This document shows, in pieces, positions 50,500-60,872 of a DNA stretch of 64,000 bases. Below the pieces are notes generated by a model. The model saw only the letters and a list, made by a program, of their open reading frames with translations. It was not told where the DNA came from and did not search any database. The stretch is from Balaenoptera acutorostrata (Eukaryota; Chordata; Mammalia; Artiodactyla; Balaenopteridae), in the NCBI RefSeq assembly GCF_949987535.1, contig NC_080067.1, positions 67,642,128 to 67,706,127 on the forward strand, read 5' to 3'. How positions within the stretch are numbered: position 1 is the stretch's first letter; each line of letters opens with the position of its first letter. The position numbers and the translations under genes are program-made.

Positions 50500-50823
50500 T
50501 TTTTAAAAAAATATTCATTTATTTATTTGGTTGCACCAGGTCTTAGTTGGTGCAGGCGGGCTCCTGAGTTGCAGCACGTGGGCTCCTTAGTTGCGGCAGG
50601 CAGGTTCCTTAGTTGCAGCACACCAGCTCCTTAGTTGTGGCATGAGAACTCTTAGTTGCGGCAGGCAGGTTCCTTAGTTGCAGCACACCAGCTCCTTAGT
50701 TGTGGCATGAGAACTCTTAGTTGCGGCATGCATGTGGGATCTAGTTCCCTGACCAGGGATCAAACCCAGGCCCCCTGCACTGGGAGCGTGGGGTCTTATC
50801 CACTGTGCCCCCAGGGAAGTCCC
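50500..50823 (-). mobile_element. tRNA-derived SINE with internal duplication, antisense
   Basis: A head read as GCCCCCAGGGAAGTCCC on the right. The central body contains a perfect 65-bp tandem duplication (50586-50650 and 50651-50715). The old L1 sequence resumes at 50824 (ATGTCCCTGTTCTTAAGAAA). Confidence 0.88.
50586..50715 (+). repeat. Perfect 65-bp tandem duplication
   Basis: Two identical 65-bp units, each running from CTTAGTTGCGGCAGG to GGCATGAGAACT. A third partial unit (CTTAGTTGCGGCA) starts at 50716. Confidence 0.97.
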
Positions 50824-52070
50824 ATGTCCCTGTTCTTAAGAAACATACATTGAAGTATTTACGGGTAAAGAGGCACGAAGTGAACAATCCATGGTTCAGA
50901 ACAACAAATTAGTTTTAAAAAATGCTAATCTTCCAATTTTTGTACACGATTTGAAATTAGTTCTGAATCAGATGTTTACAAATTAATTGTATGTTAATGT
51001 ATGTTTGATGTCTTTCATGAGGGGAAGGATCTGCCACTGTCTTGTTTCCTGCTGTGGCTTCCACCCAGCACATACAACAAGAAATATTTATTGACTGAAT
51101 ACTAATGAACTAAGCCATCTTCCAATTTGGGCTTCACATGGGGCTGGGAATTTTGGATACTGAGCTTGAGACAGGCAGGAGGTAAAACTCTTTCTCTAGG
51201 CCTAATTCTCCTGGAGCTCAAATATGAGCGTGTAGATGCTTCTGAGGCTTGGGGAAACACAACCACTGGTCCCGAAGGCAGGGAGGCAGCCCACAAGCAG
51301 AAGACAACTGAGTTGTGTTTTGCAACAAGTGACACGGCTGAATGTCATTTTCTGAGGCCCTTTCCCTTTAGATTTACCCTGTCCCCACCCCTATACCACC
51401 ACCCTTGATAAAGGTTGTTGACATTTTTGGCCCTGACCTGGACAGTGTTCTCCTGAACTGGGGGGGGACAAGTTCAATCCTCCCTCCTGGGCCAGATCAG
51501 AGGAGAAGCAACCTACAGGCTGGGTTGGTGGTGGCCAAGGTGAGAGGTATCCTGGACAGGGACCTCAGTGGCCCAGCGGCCTGCTCCACACAGAGATTAG
51601 AAAATAGGGTCAATTCCACTAACAGAGCCAGTGAGTTTTCTCACATCATCCTTGTAACTGAGTCAGCCAACATTTATTGGGCACCTACTGTGTGCCAGGG
51701 CCTGTGATAGAAAGAGAGTGTCACTCCCAGGGGCTCTCACTGGCTCAAGAGGTAAATGTGGGCTCTAGACTCAACCACCTGCCCTGTCCCATTCCCTGCC
51801 TAGGCCCCACCAGCTCCCACCTTTGCCCGCTGGCTTGGCACTAGGTCTCCCATTCTACACCTGTTTCTCCACCTGTCCCTTTTTTTTGAGGTCAGCCAAG
51901 ACTGATGTGAATTTTCAAAAGGAGGTATATTAAGAGATTTAGGAAATTTAATTGGATATTAGCTAAACTTACTGTGGTAATCATTTCACAATATATACAT
52001 ATATCAAATCATTATGTTGTACACCTAAAACTAATATATTGGTATATGTCAATTATATCTCTATTTATTT
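50824..52070. other. Intergenic DNA, no gene recognised
   Basis: An old L1 tail to about 50910, unique sequence, an L2/MIR-like scrap near 51665-51710 (GGGCACCTACTGTGTGCCAG), and a sense L1 3' end at about 51950-52060 (TTATGTTGTACACCTAAAAC). Confidence 0.6.
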
Positions 52071-52074
52071 ATTT

Positions 52075-52203
52075 ATTAAAAAAATTTTTTTTATGGTCAT
52101 GCTGTGCAGCTTGCACGATCTAAGTTCCCCAACCAGGGATCGAACCTGTGCCCCCTGCAGTGGAAGCGTGGAGTCTTAACCACTGGACCACCAGGAAAGT
52201 CCC
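52075..52203 (-). mobile_element. Short tRNA-derived SINE, antisense
   Basis: A short body with head GACCACCAGGAAAGTCCC and B-box-like GGGATCGAACC, placed in an L1 3' end. Confidence 0.85.
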
Positions 52204-52319
52204 TCAATTTTTAAAAAAATTCAGAAAAAAAAAGAGATTTAGGGAAAATCAAAGAGAAATAAACCAGGAAATAAACATTAAGGAAGTTTTATTGCGTATG
52301 GTAGTAGTTTAAAAACAAA

Positions 52320-52540
52320 GGTTCAAGGGTTCTGAGGGTAGATCATCTGAGTTCAACATCCTGGCTCTACCACTCTACTAGCTTATCATGAGCAAGTTAC
52401 TTACCTTGTCTGGGCTTTAGTTTCCTCACCTGTAAGATAATAATAGTACTTGTCTCTTGGGCTATTTTAATCATTAAAGTAGGTGATGCATGCTTAGTGC
52501 AGTGCCTGGCCAATAGTAAGTTCTTGACAAATATTAACTA
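52320..52540 (+). repeat. MIR SINE
   Basis: Sense MIR: TCATCTGAGTTCAACATCCT, GCTTTAGTTTCCTCACCTGT, then CAGTGCCTGGCCAATAGTAA. Confidence 0.85.
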
Positions 52541-53629
52541 AGAGAAAAAAACAAATGCACACCTACTTAGCCTTTCCTTAGTCCCTCTAGCTCTTCATTT
52601 TTTGACGAGCTGATCCCTCTGCTTGAAACATCCTCCTCTTCACTGCTTAACTCCCATTTAGGACTCCACTTAAACGGCACCACCCTTCAACCACCAGGTT
52701 AGGTGCTCCTCCTAAAAGGTCTCAGTTAAAAGCTTTTATAATATCCATAATATCCCTGTAACGCAGCCGTCATCCTAGCCTACTGTAACTGTGTGTTTGC
52801 CTTCTTCATCAGAGTGTGAGCCTTTCAGGACAGAGGCTATGCCTTTGTAGCTCTATATTCCCCACGCCCTCCCCTATGCCTGCCACATAGCAGAGCACTC
52901 AGCCTCCAGGCCATTCCTTAGCCCTGCCTAGGATCTCCTCTACCTCCTGAAATCTGGTTCTGGGACCCTCTGGGTCTGTGCTGCCCCTTCCAGCCCTCAG
53001 CTGCCTGCCATGCTGCAGCCCCACCACCAAAGTGCCTCCCAGGTGGGCCTCAGAGCCCCTCCACAGAACCCCCCTCCTCCCCAGAGCCAGGCAGCCTGCA
53101 CTGCCCTGCCCCATCCTGCAGAATGCTTTACACCTCTGGCCAATCTGCTGACCTGTCTTAGACAGCCTTCCCAGCAGGATCTCAGGGCTGGTCCAGCTTC
53201 CCAGGAAAGCTTGGCTTCTACCAATGTGTTGTCTAGTTTCTGACCAAGAAACCATCTTCCTGGGACACTGTTTTACAACCAAGCTCTCCTCAGGACCCAA
53301 GACAAGGACCTCTTTTTCCATTTCCGTGTGTTTGAGGCCCTTTAATGACTGCTCCTTGCAGCTTCGTATTTGTACATGTAGCTCTTGGCTCATTTGCAGA
53401 AGGGGCTGAGCACAGAACACCCATGGGGAGGTGGTGCCTGGACTTTCGTGGGCCAGGGCTGGTCCTGTCTGGAGACCTGGAGCACCTGGAGGGCCCATCC
53501 ACCCACCCACCATCTACTCTTTCTCCCCAAGCCTGTTAGAGGAATGTTCACTCTGAACGAGGCTGGGGGAGGGCTCAGCAGAGAAGGGAGGAGAGGGGGG
53601 TCAATGTAACCAGGGCTCAGATAGTGTGA
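52541..53629. other. Intergenic, C-rich, no gene recognised
   Basis: It includes a 204-codon frame on the - strand (52899-53513) whose protein resembles no family I know. I regard it as non-coding. Confidence 0.6.
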
Positions 53630-53645
53630 AAAGAACAGGGCTGGG

Positions 53646-53953
53646 GACTTCCCTGGTGGCGCAGTGGTTAAGAATCTGCCTGCCAATGCAGGGAACACGG
53701 GTTTGATCCCTGCTCCAGGAAGATCCCACATGCCACAGAGCAACTAAGCCCATGAGCCACAACTACTGAAGCCCGTGAGCCTAGAGCCTGAGCTCCGCAA
53801 CAGGAGGAGCCATCGCAATGAGAAGCCTGCACACCATAATGGAGTAGACCCTGGTCTCCACAACTAGAGAAAGCCCGCATGCAGCAACGAAGACCCAATG
53901 CAGCCAAAAAAATTAAAAATAAATTTAAAAAAATTTTTTTAATTAGAAAAAAC
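53646..53953 (+). mobile_element. CHR-type SINE
   Basis: Sense copy with head GACTTCCCTGGTGGCGCAGT. AAAGAACAGGGCTGGG before (53630-53645) and AAAGAACAGGCTGGG after (53954-53968) form the duplication, with one G lost. Confidence 0.9.
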
Positions 53954-54489
53954 AAAGAACAGGCTGGGACTCAGCTGGAGCTCCCCGTGAGCTGGATCAC
54001 TGTGATGGTGGCTATGCCTCCTGTCTCATCCCTGTGCATTTCCACCCATGAAGTTCCCTGGGAAAAGGCCAAGCTATCTCCACCACGCTAAGTGGTTTGA
54101 GCAAAGGAAAGGGCTGGAGTGGAGGGTTCAGGTGCTCAAGGAGGCAGGGGATCCCCCCTGGGACCAGCATGGAGATAGTGACTGGAATCAGGATACAGTA
54201 AATGGGGAGGGTGAGAACCCTGAGCCTGACTTGAAGCCCACTCCCTACTGGCTGCCCCCCACTCCCAGCTCTCCTCAAGCTCTCTTGGCAGAATCTGAGT
54301 GTGGCCTCTCCAAGAAAGCTTGCATGGGTGACCCCCAACACGGTCACTTTCCCAGGGCTCCCAGACTCTCCCTCAGGGATCCTGGGGAAGATTTTACAGA
54401 CTTCCCTAATCTTTTGCAGCATAACACTGTCAAGTGCACGAAATTTCAGCCAGTAACAAAGGAACCTGATAACAGGCAGGGATGTTTTC

Positions 54490-55030
54490 TCCTACAGGTG
54501 CTTCAGTGATGGGGTGAGGGGTCACTGCTACGATGGGGGCAGTCTGCAGCCACCAGAAGGCTCTGCAGGCCGAAAGGCCTCACTCCAAGGTGGTGGGCAA
54601 CCGAAGGTACCCAGAAGTTACAGCCTGAGAGGGCGATCCTGCCTACCCTCCCCACCCCCAGAAAGAGTGGGGAGATGGCACAGCAGTGGTGGGACGGCTG
54701 GCTGTTGGAGGGGGGAGAACTCCTTCAGTGATGGGGATCCCTGCTTGGAGTGAGTGGTCACGGAAGTGATCACACTAGCTGAAGACACCTGCAGGGATGG
54801 GGGAGGGGGAGGTTTCTGCAGTGAAGTAGCGCTTTGCACAGGAAAGGGTCGGGCTTCCTGGGGGCTGGGGGTTCCTACGGTGATGGGGCCCTGGGGTTCG
54901 CTGCAGTGATGAGGGTCACTGCAGTGATGAAAAGCTGAGCCATTGTGGGGGTGAGGGGTGAGGGGGCAGGGGTGGGGTAATATCGGGATAGCTGGGGTTG
55001 CTGCAGTGCTGGGGTGGGGGGACTGCAAAT
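54490..55030 (+). repeat. Dispersed degenerate CTGCAGTGATGGGG motif cluster
   Basis: About eight copies of a CTGCAGTGATGGGG-like word at 54501, 54525, 54722, 54789, 54825, 54874, 54901, 54919 and 55001, irregularly spaced, just upstream of the VWA5B2 CpG island. Confidence 0.65.
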
Positions 55031-55049
55031 TGAGCCCCTCTGCTGCACT

Positions 55050-56336
55050 TGCAGAACCCCTCACTTCCTGAAGGACGGAAAGGGTGCGGCCTCGAAGGCC
55101 TCCGCCCCGCACTGACGGGGGGCTGCGCGGGGCGAGGACGCGGTTCCTGCACTGCGGCGCCTGGCTGGAGCGGCCGGCGCTCGCGCGGAGGCGGTACTGC
55201 GCCCGAAGGGGGCGGGGAGCAGCAGCCCCGCCGCAGCGACAGGCGGGGCCGAGGCCAGCTGGAGGGGCCGCCTTCCGAGCGGGGGCGGGACCAGCACCCA
55301 CCGGGCCGACGCCCCTGGGCGGACTCGGAGCGGTCGCGGCGGGCGCCCGGCAGGTGTCCGGACTGAATGTGGCCCGCGTTGCAGAGGCGGCACCACCTAT
55401 CCAGGTCCCGTCGTAACGCCCAGAACTCCGCAGAGGACGCGACGGTGAGGCTGGGGCTGCCTGAGGGGAGGGGGACGATCCCCAGACCCAGCCCGCAGCA
55501 TCCCTAGACAGTTCGGCTGTGCGGGCGCCGGAGACTGCAGCCCCCCTTCCCAATCCCAGATCACTTCTGCCAGGATGGGGAGAGGTGCTCTGGACGGATC
55601 CCAACTAATCCCTCTGCCCCAACACCTCTCCGGGTCTTGCCTCCGTAAGACCCCCTCCTTTCTCTTCCCATCTCGTTCTTCCCAACCCAATCCCCTCCAC
55701 TCCGGCCTGCAGCCCGTCTCAGCGCCCCTGTCAGTTGAGGAGCCCGAGAGAGAGAGAGGGACTGCGGCCCTTCGGCTCCCCGTCCCACCCCGCCCCTGCT
55801 ATCCCTTGGTGGGCTGGGGGCACCCAGAAGGATGCTGGCCCTTTAAACCCTTGCTCCCCACCCCGAGCATCTTCCATCTCTCCACCGCGCCACTTCCAAC
55901 AGCTGGCAGCCGCGGGGAGCCCCGGGGGGCCGGCAGGTACTGGGGTGGCGGTGAGGCCCGGGAGGGTGTGATGGAACAGCTGCGACATTACCCACCCCCC
56001 ACCCCTCCGCCCCTAGAGGAGCCGGCGGCGGGACTGCTGGGCGCCCGTAGCGCCAGTTAAACATTAACCCTCCGCTCCCCGGGTCCCCGTGCTGCCTGGA
56101 GCTGCGCTCCGCCCCGGCTTCCCAGGTAACCGGCGAGGATGCCCATCCCGCCACCCCCGCTGCCTCCCTCCCCTCGCCACCTGTCCGCCGGGCCGGGCTC
56201 AGCCTCGCGCCCCCTGCAGGTCCGCGTCCCAGCGCCGGAGTTAGAGCCTCCCCGCCTGCTTTCAGGAGGGTGGGGCGGAGCGCCCTGAACTCACACTGCG
56301 CACCCCTCGTCGAGCACCCCCTCCACCAGAGGCACC
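55050..56336 (+). promoter_or_regulatory. VWA5B2: VWA5B2 CpG island and 5' region
   Basis: Dense CpG begins at about 55080 and continues through the first coding exons (to about 56750). GC boxes occur (GGGGCGGGGAG, GGGGGCGGGAC). A possible 5'UTR intron has donor CCAG|GTAACC at 56125/56126 and an acceptor CCCTGCAG at 56219. The first exon start cannot be fixed. Long frames on both strands here come from the GC content. Confidence 0.65.
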
Positions 56337-59300
56337 ATGCCCGGCCTGTACTGCCCCTCCAGCTGGACGCCGCTGCCCCTCACGGACTCCTGGGTTCGGG
56401 CCTGCGCCAATGGACCCTGCCTCAGCCTGCGGGCCCGGCTCACCTACCACAACCCACAGCCGCAGCCTGTGGACGGTGAGTCCCGGGCGGGGGCGCAGGG
56501 TGGTGGCCAGCGCAAGCCTAGCAAGGTCCGACATCGCCTGTGCCCCCATCCCGCCCCAGGCGTGTTTGTGTACCCGCTGGCCGAGGCCGAAGTGGTTTCG
56601 GGCTTCGAGGCGGAGGCCGCCGGACGGCGCGTCTCCTTCCAGCTGCAGAGCCGGCGCCGCTCGCAGGCCGCCTGCTGCCGCGCGGTGGGCCCCGCGCTGG
56701 GGGCCTCAACACCCCGCCGCTGTGCGCAGGGTGAGTCCAGGGCGCTCCCCGCCCCATCTCCCTGAAAGCAACCGCACTTTAGTTCCTGCCCCCGCTCTGC
56801 ATCCCGCCCCTCTCTGTCCCCCCTCCAGCCACTGTTGTTTTCATTCATTGATTCATCCCTTTATTCCACAGTCGAGGACTGGGCCCCTGACGTGGGCCAG
56901 GTGCTGGGGAAATGTGAACCAGGCCTGACCTGAGGTTTGCAGCCAGGTAGATAGACAAGGCAGGCAGTCCACACATCCCTCTCCCTCTGGAGCTTTAGCT
57001 CCTGAGTCTGGGACAGGGTTTTGGTCATCTCGGAGTCCCAGAATCCCAGCATCTGGCACAAAATGTGGCACAAAGAGGATCAGTGAGTGCTGGGTGAGGG
57101 GATGGAAGCCCACCCCTCTGCTAGGTTTTCTGGCTTGCACTTCATTCCTTTATTTATATGTACATTCACTTGATTCCTGCACATGGGATTTACCATCTGG
57201 TTGAGAAGAGGGACAGAATTCAGTGGTGTTGAGAGTTGGCACAAGCCCAGCAGGTAGTTAGAGGCCAGAGTGAGCTCTGGGCTGAGGCCTCAGGAAAATT
57301 CCAGAAGGAAGTGGAGCTAGCATTTGACTGAAAGGAAGGGTGGGATGTAGTGATATGGAGAGGAGAGGAAAGGCACTCCAGGCAGGGGCAATCGTGTAAG
57401 CAAAGGTTTCGAAGTAAGTTATACTGGGTGATGGTAATAAAATACCTCATGTTTATAGTGATTCACAGTTGACAAAGCCCAGTCACTGATGTCACCTCAT
57501 TTGAATCCAGAGAGGTATGTAATGCAAGTGTTGTTCTCCTTCCCTCTTTTATAGGTGACAAAAGTAACGGCAATAGTCTCTTAAATGTTGGCTGCTTTGC
57601 GTATATCATCTCATTCATTCCTCACCACAGTCCTTGACATATAATTATGACCCCCATTTTATAAATGAGGAAACCAAGCCTCCTCTAAACAAGAGAGTTA
57701 CCAAAGGATAGAATTAGAAATCACAGAGTGGAGACTCAAAACCTGACACTGTGCTCTCTTCACTGTATCAGACTGTCCCAAGCCTCAGCTGCCTGGGATG
57801 GAAGCCCCTTTCTTCCTTCTTACCTTCCTTTTTTTCCTTCCATTTTTTCCTTCCCTTCATTTATTCAGCAAGTATTTTTCAAAAGAGTGGGTAAATGATT
57901 ATTGTGGGGAAATGAGGTGAAGTAGGGCTGTAAAGGTAGGCTGGGGCCAGACCATGTAGGGCCTTGACCATCACTGTATACACCTGGCCATTTTCCCTTT
58001 AGCAGCAGTGGTGATGCCCATGACTCCACCCGTCCCCAAACAAACGGGGATCTAAGTAAAATGATGTGCTTGGTATGTAAATGTCCTCTAGCTAGCTTCC
58101 AAATAGATTACAGTTCCTGAATTCCTCTTGGGTAGAAAATTCTGGAGCCACACCTAGTGGGCAGTGGGGAGTCCCTGACCGTTCATGAGCAGGGAATTTG
58201 TGAGCAGGTGGGTACCAGGCTATGGGAGATGTCAGCGAGGGTTCTTTAGGAAGATGAGGCCCAAGGGTTGAACAGGCTGGAGCAGGTAAAGAAAGAGAGG
58301 CGGAGGGTATGGGTCCCCCAGGACCTTGGGGGTGGTGTGGACATGCCCCCTTCTCCTCCTCGGCCCTCTGTTAGCAGGGATGTCACTGCTGCCTTTCCTA
58401 ATGACAGCCAGCTCCTTCTACCATCAACCTGCCTCTCCTTCAACCATCGTTCATCTCATGCCTCCATCCTGCATCACCAGTGCATTAGCCCAGCACCCCT
58501 CCAACCTCACAAGATCCCCGTTGCCCAAGCTCCCCTGACTCAGTGCCTGCTCCCACCCCCAGATTCCCCCATCTCGTCTGCTTCCAGCCCCCTCTGACCC
58601 CTTTCCTCACTCATCATAGGTCATCTTGTCTTGGATCTGGCCCAGGCCCGGTCCACACTGGTGCTGCCCACAGGCCTCATCGCCGCAGCCGGCACCATGA
58701 CAGTGACCCTGCGCAGCAGCCGGGAGCTGCCCTCCAGGCCTGACGGGGTGCTGCGCGTGGCCCTGCCCTCCGTGCTCACCCCTCTGGCCCCGCCAGGCCC
58801 GCTGGGGCCCCCCAGGCCTCCGGGGCTCTGTGACGACAGGTTGGGCCTATGGTGATTCTCTTCGTCCCTCCCTCGACTTCTCTGGGTCTAGTGCGGGTGA
58901 GGGGGCTTTGGCAGGGTGCCCCGGGGGATGGGCAGGGTGGGGAAGGGCTGAGGCCAGTCAGCCAGAGGGGCTAGGGGCCCTGATAGTGGCCCAGTGACCC
59001 TCCTTGTGTTCCCTTCCAGCCCCACCAGCTGCTTCGGAATGGGCAGCCCTGAGGGGGATGGACCAGCCTGGGAGGAGCCAGCTGCCCCTCGGGACGTGTT
59101 CTCAGGCCCTGCCCGTTGCCCGGCCCCGTACACCTTCTCCTTCGAGATGCTGGTGACTGGGCCATGCCTGCTGGCAGGTGGGTGCCCCTCCCAGCATAGC
59201 TGACTGGGAAATAACTGAAGGCTCAGGGATGGGAGGAACACAGGACAAAAAGAAGACAGGGACCTAAGCCTTAGGAACCTCTAGTCTCACAGTGGGATCA

Positions 59301-60829
59301 CCCCCTGGCCACTTCCACACAACACACACCTAGGTTTGTCAGTGTCATTTGTGTATATCCCATTCCACTCGCCAATGAGAAGAGAGATGCTTACAATGAG
59401 ACCGGTCCAAGTGATGAAGTTGAGTTTTCTTGTGCACAAGGTGGAGGAGGATGTTAAATCAGCAGCTGGCTGCTATATAACTGCTTGACCAGGCAGGAAT
59501 ACACCTGGGAATTCTCCTCCCAGTCCATAAAAGCAGGTGAATCCCCCCTTGTCCACTCCATAGCTTGGACTCTGAGAGCTGAGCTGAATCAGTCATGATC
59601 CTGGCCCCACCACTATTGCCTGGGAAGCTGATAGTTGTGCTCTCAGTACTGGCTTGGGGTGGGGCAATCATCACCTCTCCCTGCCTCTACATCCCTCAGG
59701 CTTGGAGAGCCCCTCTCATGCTCTGCGGGCAGATGCCCCCCCTCATGCCAGCTCTGCAGCCACCATCTGTGTCACACTGGCAGAGGGCCACCACTGCGAC
59801 CGGGCCTTGGAGATCCTGCTGCACCCCAGTGGTGAGAGACTGGGACACACAGTAGGCCAGCTCTGACCTGCTTCAGGACCACCTGGGTAGCATTTTTCAA
59901 GTGTAGATTTCTGGACCCTAAGCCAGATGACTGAGTCATTTGTGAGGGTGGGCCTGGTGGTACAGGGAGGCCGGACAGGCAAAGTTCTCCCAGGACAGTG
60001 GGCCTGAGCAGTTGGGGTCTAGAGACAGGGACTTCCCTGACAGAGCTGTGTCCCCTTCTCCCCAGAGCCCCACCAGCCACACCTGATGCTGGAGGCCGGC
60101 AGCCTGAGCTCAGCAGAATACGAGGCCCAGGTGAGGGCCCGCCGGGATTTCCAGAGGCTGCAGCGAAGGGACAGTGAGGGGGACCGGCAGGTATGGCTGC
60201 CTGGGGTCCTGGCCTGGCCCCTGGTCCCACTTCTGGCTGTGTTAGTGCAGGAGGAGCAGGCGAGCAGGCTTACGTTGGGATGGGCAGGGGGCTTCTGCTC
60301 TCAGCAGGAGCTCTCAGTAGCTGCCACCACCCTCCCAGAGGACTGATGAGTATTTTCACAGGAGGGCCCACTCAAGTGTCCCTGGAATGTGTCTCGGAGG
60401 ATTGGGGGTAGGACTGACCTAGGCAGAGGACAGCCACTTGTCTCTGCCCCCGCTTTTATTCAGATGACTACAAAAGGGTGCCCCCTCTGGGTGGAATGGA
60501 TTGAGAAAGTCTCCGGGGCTAGGTCCTGCTGCCAGCCTAGGTCGGAGTTGCACTCAGCCTGGCCCAGGATGACTCGGGGCTCCCGTGCTCAGGTGTGGTT
60601 CCTGCAGCGACGCTTCCACAAGGACATCCTGCTGAACCCCGTGCTGGTGCTGAGCTTCTGCCCGGACCTGAGCTCCAAGCCTGGACACCTGGGCACAGCT
60701 ACTCGGGAGCTCCTCTTCCTGTTGGATGGCAGCAGCATGGCACACAAGGCCTGTGGGAGCACGGTGTGGGCAGGCCTGGGGTTGGGTGCAGCAGTGGGTC
60801 TGAGGTGGGCTGGGGGGCAGCCTCCCAAA

Positions 60830-60872
<43 letters not shown>

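Noticed and set aside
50108..50634. Overlapping 130-codon frames with RAxSSCGxR-like wording, also seen at 21492, 36614, 38139 and 53668
   Set aside because: These are antisense or sense readings of CHR-type SINEs, recurring wherever a SINE lies; they are not a protein family.
52899..53513. 204-codon minus-strand frame
   Set aside because: No recognisable domain, no convincing splice or promoter context, and C/G-rich composition; treated as chance.
54618..55604. 328-codon open frame on the minus strand
   Set aside because: It spans the VWA5B2 CpG island and the degenerate repeat cluster. Pro/Ser/Ala-rich composition is expected from GC-rich non-coding DNA, and several overlapping frames on both strands behave alike.
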